Positions 49,355 to 59,505 of a stretch of 64,000 nt of DNA are shown in pieces. Every line of letters starts with the position of its first letter. The first letter of the stretch is position 1. This stretch comes from Vibrio sp. JC009 (GTDB taxonomy: Bacteria; Pseudomonadota; Gammaproteobacteria; Enterobacterales; Vibrionaceae). The notes under the pieces are model-generated. The model worked only from the letters and a program-made list of their open reading frames with translations, was not told the DNA's origin and made no database searches. Location: contig NZ_CP092106.1 of assembly GCF_029016485.1 (NCBI RefSeq), forward strand, positions 3,100,001 through 3,164,000. Direction: 5' to 3'. The translations under genes and the position numbers were made by a program.

Positions 49355-49783
49355 TTAACCCTCTACCACTAGGCCCATTGAACGAGCAGTACCTGCGATA
49401 GAACGCTTCATAGCTTCTACGTCAGCACCAGTCATGTCTGCCGCTTTAGTCTCTGCAATTTCTTGCAGCTGAGCGTCAGTTACAGTACCCACTTTTTCAG
49501 TGTTTGGACGACCTGAACCAGACTTGATACCTGCTGCTTTCTTAAGAAGAACTGCTGCTGGTGGAGTCTTAGTTTCAAAAGTGAAAGAACGGTCGTTGTA
49601 TACTGCGATAACAACTGGGATTGGTAGACCTTTCTCAACAGATTCTGTTTTTGCGTTGAACGCTTTACAGAATTCCATGATGTTCACACCGTGCTGACCT
49701 AGAGCAGGACCAACTGGTGGACTTGGGTTAGCCATACCCGCTGCAACTTGCAGCTTGATATAAGCTTCAACTTTCTTAGCCAT
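49355..49783 (-). CDS. rplK: Ribosomal protein L11
   Basis: A 142-residue protein of the GTPase centre. [20 protein letters not shown] is the N-terminal thiostrepton-region loop, and [12 protein letters not shown] ends the RNA-binding domain. It is the substrate of PrmA (12708-13595). First gene of rplKA. Confidence 0.98.
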   Translation of the reverse strand: MAKKVEAYIKLQVAAGMANPSPPVGPALGQHGVNIMEFCKAFNAKTESVEKGLPIPVVIAVYNDRSFTFETKTPPAAVLLKKAAGIKSGSGRPNTEKVGTVTDAQLQEIAETKAADMTGADVEAMKRSIAGTARSMGLVVEG

Positions 49784-49847
49784 GATATTTCCTAAGTTTG
49801 GGTAATAACGCTAATCTACTGATCAGCTCCCCGGTTTTGATAGATTC

Positions 49848-49872
49848 TTTTTACAGCCTTGCTGTAAAAAGG
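49848..49872 (-). promoter_or_regulatory. Leader hairpin of rplK mRNA
   Basis: CTTTTTACAGC, loop of three, GCTGTAAAAAG: an 11-bp perfect stem just downstream of the rplK promoter. It would be at the 5' end of the rplKA mRNA. An L1-binding or stabilising role is possible. Confidence 0.5.
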
Positions 49873-49907
49873 CGCGAAATTATAATCATAATTCGCGCCC
49901 TTAACAA
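49871..49907 (-). promoter_or_regulatory. rplKA promoter embedded in the nusG terminator hairpin
   Basis: TTGTTA (49907-49902), a 17-base spacer and TATAAT (49884-49879) form a strong promoter on the minus strand. The same bases make the stem GGCGCGAATTAT / ATAATTTCGCGCC (49871-49899) followed by TTTTT, a terminator for secE-nusG. Confidence 0.75.
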
Positions 49908-49925
49908 CCCTAAAAAGGTGTTTTT

Positions 49926-50474
49926 TTAATCAAGTTTTTCAACCTGACCAAATTCAAGCTCAACTGGTGTTGCACGACCAAAGATCGATACAGACACTTT
50001 CAGACGGCTCTTCTCGTAATCCACTTCTTCAACAGTACCGTTAAAGTCAGCAAATGGTCCGTCGTTAACACGTACCACTTCACCCGCTTCGTACATAGTA
50101 CGTGGGCGAGGTGCTTCACTTGCTTTCTCCAGACGGTTAAGGATAGCGTCAGCTTCCTTGTCTGTGATAGGTGCCGGACGGTCAGAAGTACCACCAATGA
50201 AGCCCATAACACGCGGAACGCTACGCACCAAGTGCCATGATTCATCGTTCATAATCATCTGAACAAGTACATAGCCCGGGAAGAACTTACGCTCACTCTT
50301 GCGACGCTGACCAGCGCGCATTTCAACTACTTCTTCAGTAGGAACAAGAACTTCACCAAATAGCTCTTCCATTGCGTGCATTTTGATATGCTCGCGAAGA
50401 GACTGAGCGACACGGCCTTCAAAGCCAGAAAAGGCCTGAACCACATACCAACGTTTTTTTGGAGCTTCACTCAT
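49926..50474 (-). CDS. nusG: Transcription elongation/termination factor NusG
   Basis: A 182-residue protein. The NGN domain ([13 protein letters not shown] to about 120) contacts RNA polymerase, and the KOW domain ([20 protein letters not shown]) binds NusE or Rho. [10 protein letters not shown] is the NGN core. It follows secE by 12 bp. Confidence 0.98.
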   Translation of the reverse strand: MSEAPKKRWYVVQAFSGFEGRVAQSLREHIKMHAMEELFGEVLVPTEEVVEMRAGQRRKSERKFFPGYVLVQMIMNDESWHLVRSVPRVMGFIGGTSDRPAPITDKEADAILNRLEKASEAPRPRTMYEAGEVVRVNDGPFADFNGTVEEVDYEKSRLKVSVSIFGRATPVELEFGQVEKLD

Positions 50475-50486
50475 GAATTAAGACCC

Positions 50487-50864
50487 TCACGCTCCAGTCA
50501 CAAGGGCAACCAGACGAACCATAATGCCGTCGATACCCCAAAGTGCCAGAGCCATAACAATACTTACAGCCAATACGATTAGAGTTGTTTGCATGGTTTC
50601 CTGGCGAGTAGGCCAAACCACTTTGCGAACTTCGATACGAGCTTCGCGTGCAAAACTAATCGCTTGCTTACCTTTTGCTGTTGTTGCAGCAACACCTAGT
50701 GCCGCAGCGATAAGAACAACAACTGCTGCTGCACGAATAACAACAGACATTTCACCATACAGGTAATTACCCACAACAGCGGCGGCAGCCAGAGCGAAAG
50801 CGACAATCCACTTAAAGATATCTGCTGCGTTTGAGCTGTTTGGAGTTTCAGCGTTTGCTTTCAT
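50487..50864 (-). CDS. secE: Preprotein translocase subunit SecE
   Basis: A 125-residue membrane protein with three hydrophobic segments, as in enterobacteria: about 18-36, 42-60 and 95-118. The conserved amphipathic helix REARIEVRKVVWPTRQETMQ precedes the third. It clamps SecY in the translocon. It forms an operon with nusG. Confidence 0.97.
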   Translation of the reverse strand: MKANAETPNSSNAADIFKWIVAFALAAAAVVGNYLYGEMSVVIRAAAVVVLIAAALGVAATTAKGKQAISFAREARIEVRKVVWPTRQETMQTTLIVLAVSIVMALALWGIDGIMVRLVALVTGA

Positions 50865-50923
50865 AAAACCAACCTGTCCAAGTCTTAAATATAGACGACA
50901 ACAACCCCGCTGTTGCAGGGCTC

Positions 50924-50950
50924 ATTCTAAATGCACCGAAACATTTCGGT
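50924..50950 (-). promoter_or_regulatory. secE-nusG promoter region with small palindrome
   Basis: A likely -10 TAGAAT (50929-50924) precedes GAGCCC on the minus strand. ACCGAAA, two bases, TTTCGGT (50935-50950) lies where the spacer and -35 would be. The nearest -35 (TTGTAC) leaves a 19-base spacer, so the exact promoter is uncertain. Confidence 0.35.
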
Positions 50951-51043
50951 ACAAATTGCTGACCCAGATTACTCTCGATCAAAAAATTCTTTGCTTTTCA
51001 GTGACATGAAAGAAAAATCTTACATGACATTTATATTGCGAAG

Positions 51044-51071
51044 AAAAAGGGCATCAAATGATGCCCTTTTT
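51044..51071 (-). terminator. tuf terminator
   Basis: AAAAAGGGCATC / GATGCCCTTTTT with a very small loop, 20 bases after the tuf stop. Ends the tRNA-tuf operon. Confidence 0.9.
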
Positions 51072-51090
51072 ACTAGCTGTTAGTCAAATC

Positions 51091-52275
51091 TTATTCAAAG
51101 ATTTTAGCAACAACACCAGCACCTACTGTACGGCCACCTTCACGGATTGCGAAGCGCAGACCTTCGTCCATCGCGATTGGCGCGATTAGCTCTACAGTCA
51201 TCTGGATGTTATCACCAGGCATTACCATTTCTACGCCTTCTGGTAGCTCGATGTTACCAGTTACGTCAGTTGTACGGAAGTAGAACTGTGGACGGTAGCC
51301 TTTGAAGAATGGAGTGTGACGACCACCTTCATCTTTAGACAGTACGTATACTTCAGACTCAAACTTAGTGTGTGGAGTGATTGAACCAGGTGCAGCTAGA
51401 ACCTGACCACGCTCAACTTCATCACGCTTAGTACCACGTAGAAGTGCACCAACGTTCTCACCTGCACGACCTTCGTCAAGCAGCTTACGGAACATTTCAA
51501 CACCAGTACATGTAGTAGTAGTAGTTTCTTTGATACCAACGATTGCTACTTCATCACCTACAGTCAGGATACCACGCTCGATACGGCCAGTTACTACTGT
51601 ACCACGACCCTGGATTGAGAATACGTCTTCGATTGGCATTAGGAACGGCTGGTCTACAGCACGCTCTGGCTCTGGGATGTAAGAATCTAGTGCTTCTGCA
51701 AGCTCAACAATCTTAGCTTCCCACTGCTCTTCACCGTTAAGTGCACCAAGAGCAGAACCCTGGATAACTGGTAGGTCATCACCTGGGAAGTCGTATTCAG
51801 ACAGAAGTTCACGAACTTCCATTTCTACTAGCTCTAGAAGCTCTTCATCGTCAACCATGTCACATTTGTTCATGAATACGATGATGTATGGGATACCAAC
51901 CTGACGGCCTAGTAGGATGTGCTCACGAGTCTGAGGCATTGGGCCGTCAGTTGCAGCAACTACAAGGATACCACCGTCCATCTGCGCAGCACCAGTGATC
52001 ATGTTTTTAACATAGTCAGCGTGTCCAGGGCAGTCTACGTGTGCGTAGTGACGAGTTGGAGTATCGTACTCAACGTGAGAAGTTGCGATTGTGATACCGC
52101 GCTCACGCTCTTCTGGAGCGTTATCGATAGATGCGAAGTCTTTTGCTTCACCACCGTATACTTTTGAAAGAGTAGTACAGATAGCTGCAGTTAGAGTTGT
52201 TTTACCGTGGTCAACGTGGCCGATAGTACCAACGTTTACGTGCGGTTTCGTACGTTCAAATTTTTCTTTAGACAT
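51091..52275 (-). CDS. tuf: Elongation factor Tu
   Basis: A 394-residue GTPase. GHVDHGKTT is the P-loop, [20 protein letters not shown] the G3 region, and NKCDMVDD the G4 motif. It brings aminoacyl-tRNA to the ribosome. [16 protein letters not shown] is the usual start; an upstream 16-codon extension is not used. It follows four tRNA genes in the same direction, like tufB of Escherichia coli. Confidence 0.98.
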   Translation of the reverse strand: MSKEKFERTKPHVNVGTIGHVDHGKTTLTAAICTTLSKVYGGEAKDFASIDNAPEERERGITIATSHVEYDTPTRHYAHVDCPGHADYVKNMITGAAQMDGGILVVAATDGPMPQTREHILLGRQVGIPYIIVFMNKCDMVDDEELLELVEMEVRELLSEYDFPGDDLPVIQGSALGALNGEEQWEAKIVELAEALDSYIPEPERAVDQPFLMPIEDVFSIQGRGTVVTGRIERGILTVGDEVAIVGIKETTTTTCTGVEMFRKLLDEGRAGENVGALLRGTKRDEVERGQVLAAPGSITPHTKFESEVYVLSKDEGGRHTPFFKGYRPQFYFRTTDVTGNIELPEGVEMVMPGDNIQMTVELIAPIAMDEGLRFAIREGGRTVGAGVVAKIFE

Positions 52276-52411
52276 GAGTTGTCCCTCTAGGTACGGATTA
52301 AGGTGGCTTTGATGACCACGCAACCAAATATATTGGTGATTAACTTACTCTCAATCACTAAACGTAGTTTAGTTAGAAGAAAGTATCAAAAGGAAATTTT
52401 TGCTTAAGAGC

Positions 52412-52487
<76 letters not shown>

Positions 52488-52500
52488 ACTCATAAAGAGT

Positions 52501-52575
<75 letters not shown>

Positions 52576-52613
52576 AACACGTAGTAACTCTGTGAGCTAT
52601 TTCCTTAAGAATA

Positions 52614-52698
<85 letters not shown>

Positions 52699-52733
52699 AA
52701 ATTTTTTCACACTTTCTCTCATAAAGGAGAAAA

Positions 52734-52809
<76 letters not shown>

Positions 52810-52824
52810 ACGTAAGTGGGGCGC

Positions 52825-52853
52825 ATTCTATGGGATGATCTTTCACCTTGCAA
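52825..52853 (-). promoter_or_regulatory. Promoter of the tRNA-tuf operon
   Basis: On the minus strand TTGCAA (52853-52848), a 17-base spacer, TAGAAT (52830-52825) and the discriminator GCGCCCC. The GC-rich discriminator is expected for stringently controlled stable-RNA promoters. Confidence 0.8.
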
Positions 52854-53017
52854 TAGATAATTTAAAAAAAATTGCTTTTTCCTGAATATTGTGGGTTTTT
52901 GCTTATAAATTGTTCAAATCTTATGTTTTTTACACCGTTTTGTAGCGACTGTCGTTTGCTTTCTTATCGACATGATGTATTTTCGCAGCTCTTTGTTTAA
53001 TAACGGTGTAGTGATTT

Positions 53018-53941
53018 ATGAATTCTTACATGCCTTTTGACAGGCACCAGTGGGCAGAATTGCGTAATTCAGTGCCTATGACGCTGTCTGAACAGGATCT
53101 CGCTGAGCTTCAGGGCATCAATGAGAATCTCACAATGAAAGAAGCTGTAGAGATCTATCTGCCACTGACCCGTTTATTAAATTTATACGTTTCTGCCAGA
53201 CAGAGCCGGAATAGTGTTTTGCACAAGTTCCTGAACAAAAGTGAGCATGCTCCGCCATTCGTTATCGGAATTGCCGGAAGCGTTGCGGTTGGCAAAAGCA
53301 CCACTGCCCGCCTTTTAAAGGCCTTACTTTCCCGCTGGGACAGGCACCCGAAGGTGGAGCTAATCACCACAGACGGCTTTCTGCATCCGAATAAGATTCT
53401 TAACGAAAGAGATCTGATGACCAAAAAAGGATTCCCTGAATCCTACGATATGAAAAGACTGGTTCAGTTCGTTTCCGATGTAAAAGCGTGCAAAAGAAAC
53501 GTGACCGCCCCTGTTTATTCACATATCACTTACGATATTACTCAGGAAGAGAAGGTGGTTGACCTTCCGGATGTTCTGATTATTGAAGGTTTGAATGTTC
53601 TGCAGAGCGGAATGGACTACCCGCACGATCCGCACAGAGTCTTTATTTCTGATTTTGTGGATTTCTCGATTTTTGTTGATGCCGACACCCGGCTGATTGA
53701 AAACTGGTATTTAGACCGTTTTCTGAAATTCAGAGAAAGCGCCTTTAAAAAGCCGGGCTCTTACTTTTCGCACTACACCCAGCTAACCGAGCAGGAAGCC
53801 ATTGAAAAGGCAAGGAATATCTGGCACACCATCAACGGCAAAAACCTGGAGGAAAATATTCTTCCTACCCGTGAGAGAGCTCAGCTTATCCTGCGTAAAG
53901 GTGAGAATCACACCGTTGAGGAAGTCCTTCTGAGGAGATGA
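53018..53941 (+). CDS. coaA: Pantothenate kinase
   Basis: A 307-residue type I kinase that phosphorylates pantothenate, the controlled first step of CoA synthesis. The P-loop is [12 protein letters not shown] (about 87-98). TTDGFLHPN holds the catalytic Asp, and [10 protein letters not shown] and YFSHYTQL fit the pantothenate site. Its stop codon directly abuts that of birA on the other strand, with no terminator between them. Confidence 0.97.
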   Translation: MNSYMPFDRHQWAELRNSVPMTLSEQDLAELQGINENLTMKEAVEIYLPLTRLLNLYVSARQSRNSVLHKFLNKSEHAPPFVIGIAGSVAVGKSTTARLLKALLSRWDRHPKVELITTDGFLHPNKILNERDLMTKKGFPESYDMKRLVQFVSDVKACKRNVTAPVYSHITYDITQEEKVVDLPDVLIIEGLNVLQSGMDYPHDPHRVFISDFVDFSIFVDADTRLIENWYLDRFLKFRESAFKKPGSYFSHYTQLTEQEAIEKARNIWHTINGKNLEENILPTRERAQLILRKGENHTVEEVLLRR

Positions 53942-54901
53942 TTATTCATTTCCTCTCAGAGAGATTTCCCCACCGATAAAGGCTTCAATGCCGTTTGCGG
54001 TTTCTATCAGAACCGCTCCCTGCTCATCAATACCGCGAATTGTCCCTTCAATAACGCGGCTGCCCATAATCAGCCTTGCCGGACGGTCTTTAAAGTTATC
54101 AAAACGGTTCCAGCGCTCTACAAAACCTCTCATGCCGTAAAGCTCGTACTCCTGAAGAGAGGTTTCCCAGGCTTTGATAAGTGCTGCAGCTAAGTCGTTC
54201 CTCTCGGGAAGCGTCTCTGTTATCTGACTAAGTGAAATCCATGGCTGAGTGATGCCATCAATATGATCCGGCATTGAGATATTCAGTCCCATCCCGACGA
54301 CCAGATGAGCCGCGCCACCCGCCTGACCGGACATTTCGACCAGGATCCCTGCCAGCTTTTTATCCTGATAATAGAGATCGTTTGGCCATTTGAGCTTAAT
54401 GCCCTCGACTCCCAGACCTTCCAGAGCTTCTACGATAGCGACGCCAACCACCAGACTAAGGCCCATGGCCGCGGCCATTCCTGCCTCAAGCCTCCAGTAC
54501 ATAGACATATACAGATTAGAGCCAAAAGGAGAGATCCAGTCCCTGCCCCTTCTTCCCCTGCCCTTGGCCTGATATTCAGCCAGGCAAACAGAGCCGGATG
54601 ACAGGTCGTTAACTTGATCTAAAAGATACTGATTGGTGGAATTAATCACAGGTATAACAGTAACCGGCATATTCAGCTTGTCAGAAAGCACACTCTGATC
54701 CAGCAGCGACAGAGGTGAAGGCAGCTTATAGCCTTTGCCCTGAACACTAAAAATATCCAGTCCCCAGTTGCTAAGGCCTTTCACATGTTTGCTGACCGCA
54801 GCCCGGGAAATACCCAGCGCTTCGCCAATCTGTTCACCGGAAACAAATTCGCCGCAGCTCAGCATTTTTACAATCTCTAACTTAACGCTGTGATCTTTCA
54901 T
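53942..54901 (-). CDS. birA: Biotin-protein ligase / biotin operon repressor
   Basis: A 319-residue bifunctional protein. The N-terminal winged helix (GEQIGEALGISRAAVSKHVK, about 22-41) allows repression of biotin genes. The ligase domain has QAKGRGRRGRDW (biotinyl-AMP loop) and KLKWPNDLY, and the C-terminal domain ends in the SH3-like fold. It activates biotin and attaches it to AccB (10774-11241). It is 4 bp downstream of murB. Confidence 0.96.
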   Translation of the reverse strand: MKDHSVKLEIVKMLSCGEFVSGEQIGEALGISRAAVSKHVKGLSNWGLDIFSVQGKGYKLPSPLSLLDQSVLSDKLNMPVTVIPVINSTNQYLLDQVNDLSSGSVCLAEYQAKGRGRRGRDWISPFGSNLYMSMYWRLEAGMAAAMGLSLVVGVAIVEALEGLGVEGIKLKWPNDLYYQDKKLAGILVEMSGQAGGAAHLVVGMGLNISMPDHIDGITQPWISLSQITETLPERNDLAAALIKAWETSLQEYELYGMRGFVERWNRFDNFKDRPARLIMGSRVIEGTIRGIDEQGAVLIETANGIEAFIGGEISLRGNE

Positions 54902-54905
54902 GCCA

Positions 54906-55946
54906 TTATTCCTGTATTAACTCGGCAAGGAAGGTTTCCTGAGTTGCGCCCATAAAACGCACTTCATGCTCCAGAGCAATCCCATAGCGATGCTTAACTT
55001 CGGTAGTAATGCGGCTGGCCAGCTTAACAACATCTTCCGCAGTGGCATTATCTTTATTAACCAGCACCAAAGCCTGATTCGGGTGTACCTGCGCGCCACC
55101 CTCTGTAACACCTTTAAACCCGCACTGGTCAATCAGCCAGCCGGCAGCAACTTTCATTTTATCTCCGGCCGGATAGGCCACTATTTCAGGATATTGCGCC
55201 TTTACCTTGCTGAAATGCTCAGTAGTGATCACCGGGTTCTTAAAGAAGCTTCCAGCGTTACCAGACACCTCAGGATCCGGCAGTTTTGCCATACGCACCT
55301 GGCACACCTCATCAAAAATCCGCTTCGGAGAACGCTCATTTTCAGCAATAGACTGCAGGGAGCCATAGGAAACATTCGGCACCCACGCTTTCGCCAACTT
55401 CAGACCAACCGCTGTAATAACGATTTTGCCCTTTAGCTCGTGCTTAAACACTGACTCGCGGTAGCCAAACAGGCACTCTGTGTCAGTTAACCGGCGAACC
55501 GAAAAAGTATCCAGATCCAGAATATCCACATATTCGCAGACATCTTTAAACTCTATCCCGTAAGCTCCGATATTCTGAATCGGCGCTGATCCTGCACAGC
55601 CGGGAATTAAGGCCAGATTTTCCAGCCCCGGATACCCCTGCTCTGTAGCCCATTTAACCAGTTCAGGCCAGTCTTCGCCGCCCTGGATATGCAGCAGGTA
55701 AGACTCATCGCTCTGTGAAACGGCTTTACCCAAAATACGGTTTATGATGACAACGCCCATAAAATGTTCGGTAAACAGCATATTGCTGCCTTTTCCCAGC
55801 ACTAATTTTGGTAATAGTTGCCACTCTGGCTTCTGGTACACTGCCACCAGCTCTTCGGCTGATTCCACAATAACTAAGTGCTCACAGGTGCTTTCGATGG
55901 CAAAGGTGTGATAAGGCTTTAGGCTTGCGTTGTTATATATCTGCAT
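54906..55946 (-). CDS. murB: UDP-N-acetylenolpyruvoylglucosamine reductase
   Basis: A 346-residue FAD enzyme of peptidoglycan synthesis, type I. LVLGKGSNMLF and IPGCAGSAPIQNIGAYG are the FAD-binding loops, GYRESVFK holds the conserved Arg, and NAGSFFKNPV carries the catalytic Ser. The C-terminal part ends with the conserved Glu in HEVRFMG. It forms a two-gene unit with birA, as in Escherichia coli. Confidence 0.96.
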   Translation of the reverse strand: MQIYNNASLKPYHTFAIESTCEHLVIVESAEELVAVYQKPEWQLLPKLVLGKGSNMLFTEHFMGVVIINRILGKAVSQSDESYLLHIQGGEDWPELVKWATEQGYPGLENLALIPGCAGSAPIQNIGAYGIEFKDVCEYVDILDLDTFSVRRLTDTECLFGYRESVFKHELKGKIVITAVGLKLAKAWVPNVSYGSLQSIAENERSPKRIFDEVCQVRMAKLPDPEVSGNAGSFFKNPVITTEHFSKVKAQYPEIVAYPAGDKMKVAAGWLIDQCGFKGVTEGGAQVHPNQALVLVNKDNATAEDVVKLASRITTEVKHRYGIALEHEVRFMGATQETFLAELIQE

Positions 55947-56015
55947 CTTGCTTAAGGGTAAAATTGGAATTGGCGTAGTATACAGGAATACCGATCAAGC
56001 GGAAAATATCAGCAT

Positions 56016-56441
56016 ATGACGAAAACTCGGATAGAAAAACTCGACTCAATCAAACTCCCTCTGGTTCAGAAGCTATACAAAAGCCACTACCCGTCAGGCA
56101 AAGCCAAAAGCAATGAGCTGATTTATGTCAGTTACACTGAGAATCAGATGTCTGGACTGTTTCGCCTCCGGAATATAGACAAGTGGCGTCTGTTTACCGG
56201 TATGCTGGTGATCCCCCAATACCGGAGACAAGGCATTGCTCATCAGTTAATGCGTTATTACCAAGAGCAGGTTATTGCCGCCAATGACTACTGCTTCGCC
56301 TATCAGCACCTGGAAAAGTTTTATGCGCAACACAGCTTCCAGACCATCTCTGCCGAAGAGTTACCGGCTCAGCTCAGAACACTTTTTGAACGTTATTCAA
56401 ACAGCGGTAAGTCATTAATTCCGATGAAATCGAGCTTTTAG
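56016..56441 (+). CDS. GNAT family acetyltransferase
   Basis: A 141-residue single-domain protein. MLVIPQYRRQGIAHQLMRYY (about 66-85) is the acetyl-CoA binding motif A of the GNAT fold, and FYAQHSFQTI fits motif B. A typical small N-acetyltransferase. The substrate is unknown. It diverges from murB and lies 105 bp before pssA. Confidence 0.8.
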   Translation: MTKTRIEKLDSIKLPLVQKLYKSHYPSGKAKSNELIYVSYTENQMSGLFRLRNIDKWRLFTGMLVIPQYRRQGIAHQLMRYYQEQVIAANDYCFAYQHLEKFYAQHSFQTISAEELPAQLRTLFERYSNSGKSLIPMKSSF

Positions 56442-56546
56442 TAATAATATCTAACGAAAGAGACAGGATTAGATAGCAATAGCTTGCGGATATTTGATAA
56501 AATTCCATGTTCGCAATTTTGCAGCAACTGAGGTCTACAACACCCT

Positions 56547-57887
56547 ATGATGGCGTTAAACAAATCGCTCAATCAAATGCCAACCATCGCGCTCGATCCA
56601 GGTAGTTTTGAAGTACTGCATTCAGCAGAAGAGTTCCGTACCCGGCTTATCGACGAGATCAGAAACGCCAAAGAGCGAATCTACATAGCGGCACTTTATC
56701 TGGAAAATGATGAAGCGGGACGTCTTATCTTAGATGAGCTGTATGAAGCAAAGCAGAATAACCCTTCACTTGAGGTCAAAGTCTGTGTTGACTGGCACCG
56801 CGCTCAAAGAGGCCTGATTGGTGCTGAAAAGTCTGAAGGCAACGCTTCTCTGTACCGTGAATATGCTGAAAAGTACGAACATTGCGTCCCTGTATACGGC
56901 ATTCCGGTAAGAGGGCGGGAAGTACTTGGTGTCCTGCACCTGAAAGGGTTTATCATTGATAACACTGTCATTTACAGTGGCGCCAGTCTGAACAATGTCT
57001 ATCTGGGTTATAACGGCCGGTACCGCTTCGACAGATATCACATCATCAACAACGAGACCCTTGCCAACAGCATGGTGCACTTTATTGAATCCGTGATGCT
57101 GGCTCACCCTGCAGTAAACAGACTTTGCGATCAAGAAAGGCCAGCAACCAAAGAGATTAAACCGGCTATCCGCCAGTTCCGCTCTACTCTGGCACAATCG
57201 CGATACATATTTTATCCGGAGCAGGCCAGTGATGAACAGGTTGCGATTACGCCTCTTGTTGGCTTAGGTAAACGCAGAAACACTCTGAATCAGAAAATCA
57301 ATCAGTTGCTTGCTAATGCAAAAGACGAGATTTTTATCTGCACACCTTATTTCAACTTCCCGAAAAGCGTTGCAAAGGAAATCAAAAAGGCCCTTAAGCG
57401 CGGTGTAAAAGTCACACTGGTTGTCGGTGATAAAACCGCGAATGATTTCTATATTCCGCCAGAAGAAGAGTTCAGGACCATTGCCGGTTTACCTTATCTT
57501 TATGAGCTGAATCTGCGCCGCTTTGCGAAAGTAAACGAATCTAACATTGCCAACAGAAAGCTCTCGATACATCTGTGGAAGCACGATAATAACAGCTTCC
57601 ATTTAAAGGGAATCTGGATCGATAAGAAATATATGCTTTTGACAGGTAATAACCTGAACCCGAGAGCATGGAGTCTGGATCTGGAAAATGGACTGCTTAT
57701 TCAGGATCACCAGCACCTGCTGACTGAGAAGTTTGAGCAAGAGGCCGAAAACATCCTTACTCACAGTAAACTGGTGGGAAGCTACAGATTATTGGATAAA
57801 CTGGACACTTACCCCAGGGAAGTCCAAAAACTGATTAAGAGAATTACCCGGGTTAAAGCCGATCGTGTACTAAAGCGAATTCTGTAA
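56547..57887 (+). CDS. pssA: Phosphatidylserine synthase (CDP-diacylglycerol-serine)
   Basis: A 446-residue enzyme of the phospholipase D superfamily. Two HKD-type motifs are visible: VLHLKGFIIDNTVIYSGASL (about 131-150) and FHLKGIWIDKKYMLLTGNNL (about 351-370). It makes phosphatidylserine from CDP-diacylglycerol and serine, leading to phosphatidylethanolamine, and works at the membrane surface. DWHRAQRGLIGA and ICTPYFNFP match PssA. Two adjacent ATGs are possible; the difference is one residue. Confidence 0.95.
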   Translation: MMALNKSLNQMPTIALDPGSFEVLHSAEEFRTRLIDEIRNAKERIYIAALYLENDEAGRLILDELYEAKQNNPSLEVKVCVDWHRAQRGLIGAEKSEGNASLYREYAEKYEHCVPVYGIPVRGREVLGVLHLKGFIIDNTVIYSGASLNNVYLGYNGRYRFDRYHIINNETLANSMVHFIESVMLAHPAVNRLCDQERPATKEIKPAIRQFRSTLAQSRYIFYPEQASDEQVAITPLVGLGKRRNTLNQKINQLLANAKDEIFICTPYFNFPKSVAKEIKKALKRGVKVTLVVGDKTANDFYIPPEEEFRTIAGLPYLYELNLRRFAKVNESNIANRKLSIHLWKHDNNSFHLKGIWIDKKYMLLTGNNLNPRAWSLDLENGLLIQDHQHLLTEKFEQEAENILTHSKLVGSYRLLDKLDTYPREVQKLIKRITRVKADRVLKRIL

Positions 57888-57910
57888 TTAGCATTAGCCA
57901 ATGTTTGATA

Positions 57911-57937
57911 AGGAGCCACTAAAATGGCTCCTTTTTT
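57911..57937 (+). terminator. pssA terminator
   Basis: AGGAGCCA, loop CTAAAA, TGGCTCCT, then TTTTTG, 23 bases past the stop codon. Confidence 0.93.
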
Positions 57938-58380
57938 GTTTCCGGTCCTAACTGATTGTTGGCTAATAAATAAACCGTCATATTTATGTAATTTCCTTGA
58001 TAGAAACAACATTTATTTAACGAATTAAAATAAATACTATCCTTCCATTCATATTCAAACTTGCTATAAACAATCGATAATTTCCATTCATAAATACATA
58101 TAACCCCTTGTGATTACTGGGGTTGGGTAAAATCCGCACTCAACGCATACTTTTAACAAACAGCCAACTGTATATCTGTAGGTATTGATTTAAATCAATT
58201 ATTGAACCTATCAAAAAATTTACATTTTTATACACCAACGTATATCAATAAATGCTAATAAATGACGTTGTTGAGCAATATTTCTACTCTTATAACAATA
58301 CCAGTAATTAGCTGTTCTAGTGATTGCTGGGATTGGTATTAATAATCAATCAAATAATTACACGCGAAGGAAGCATAAAG
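57938..58380 (+). promoter_or_regulatory. AT-rich hyb upstream region
   Basis: About 440 bases without a convincing gene, strongly AT-rich, which suits bending or nucleoid-protein binding. It holds the FNR-type palindrome at 58185, a small inverted repeat AACCCC...GGGGTT (58102-58124), and AATACCA...TGGTATT (58297-58340) in the leader. AAGGAAG 6-9 bases before ATG 58381 is the ribosome site. Confidence 0.6.
58185..58198. promoter_or_regulatory. FNR-type binding site upstream of hybO
   Basis: TTGATTTAAATCAA is a perfect palindrome and a full match to the FNR consensus TTGATNNNNATCAA. If it acts as a class II site at -41.5, transcription would start near 58233, where TACATT at 58221-58226 could be the -10. 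CRP half-sites (TGTGA) do not fit. Confidence 0.75.
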
Positions 58381-59505
58381 ATGGATGGCTATGATCTTAT
58401 AGAACAAAAAGGCGTATCACGTCGCTCCTTTATGAAGCTCTGCTCCGGATTAGCCGCAACTATGGGCATAAGCAGTGCAAATGCTGGTCAGCAAGTTGCT
58501 GACGCCCTGGCGAAGAAACAAAGACCCCCTGTGATATGGATTGGCGCACAAGAATGCACCGGCTGTACCGAATCTCTTCTCAGGTCCACGCACCCGACAG
58601 TAGAAAACCTGATTCTGGATATGATCTCACTTGAGTACCATGAGGTACTTTCTGCTGCAGCGGGTCACCTTGTTGAAGAAAACAAACATCACGCGATGGA
58701 AAAATATCATGGCAAGTATGTACTGGTAGTCGATGGCTCCATTCCGGTTAAAGATGGCGGTGTCTACTGCATGGTTGCCGGCAAGCCGATTGTTGAACAC
58801 ATTCAGGAAGCTGCGGAAGGTGCTGCGGCAATTATCGCCATAGGCTCTTGTTCTGCCTGGGGCGGTGTTGCCTCTGTTGGCGTTAACCCGACCGATGCAA
58901 AAGCGCTGCATGAAGTACTGCCGGGCAAAACTATCGTTAATATCCCGGGCTGTCCGCCAAACCCGCATAACTTCCTTGCAACGGTTGCTCATCTGCTTAC
59001 CTACAACAGCCTGCCTGCTCTGGATGATAAGGGCCGTCCTGTATTTGCCTACGGCAGACGTATTCATGAACACTGCGAGCGCAGACCACACTTTGATGCC
59101 GGCCGCTTTGCCATTGAGTTTGGAGACGAAGGCCACCGCGAAGGCTGGTGTCTGTACAAACTTGGCTGTAAGGGCCCTGAAACCTACGGAAACTGCTCAA
59201 CACTTGAATTCTGTGATGTCGGTGGTGGTATCTGGCCTGTTGGTATCGGTCACCCTTGTATCGGCTGTAACGAAAAAGACATCGGCTTTACCAAAGGCAT
59301 TCACCAGTTAGCCAATGTGCGTAACCCGACACCTCCTGCTCAGTTACCAGAAGTGGGCACACCGGTTGGTGAATCAGCATCACCGGGCGCATCTGCGTTG
59401 TTGGGTGGTATTGGCGGTCTGGCTGCGGGCGTGAGTTTGATGACAGTCCGTGAATTAACCCGTCAGCACAAGAAAGAAAAATCAGAAAGTAACGAGGAGG
59501 CATAA
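58381..59505 (+). CDS. hybO: [NiFe] hydrogenase-2 small subunit HybO
   Basis: A 374-residue iron-sulfur subunit. The twin-arginine signal is SRRSFMKLC near residue 12, and the mature part begins near [19 protein letters not shown], whose Cys residues bind the proximal cluster. [18 protein letters not shown] and [14 protein letters not shown] supply the other ligands. A C-terminal hydrophobic helix ([20 protein letters not shown]) anchors it. It is very close to Escherichia coli HybO along its length. It passes electrons from HybC towards HybA on the periplasmic side. The start at 58381 is chosen from ribosome site and homology; a longer frame from 58324 is unlikely. Confidence 0.95.
   Translation: MDGYDLIEQKGVSRRSFMKLCSGLAATMGISSANAGQQVADALAKKQRPPVIWIGAQECTGCTESLLRSTHPTVENLILDMISLEYHEVLSAAAGHLVEENKHHAMEKYHGKYVLVVDGSIPVKDGGVYCMVAGKPIVEHIQEAAEGAAAIIAIGSCSAWGGVASVGVNPTDAKALHEVLPGKTIVNIPGCPPNPHNFLATVAHLLTYNSLPALDDKGRPVFAYGRRIHEHCERRPHFDAGRFAIEFGDEGHREGWCLYKLGCKGPETYGNCSTLEFCDVGGGIWPVGIGHPCIGCNEKDIGFTKGIHQLANVRNPTPPAQLPEVGTPVGESASPGASALLGGIGGLAAGVSLMTVRELTRQHKKEKSESNEEA

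Noticed and set aside
58185..58198. CRP site
   Set aside because: The half-sites are TTGAT/ATCAA, which fit FNR; CRP needs TGTGA/TCACA.
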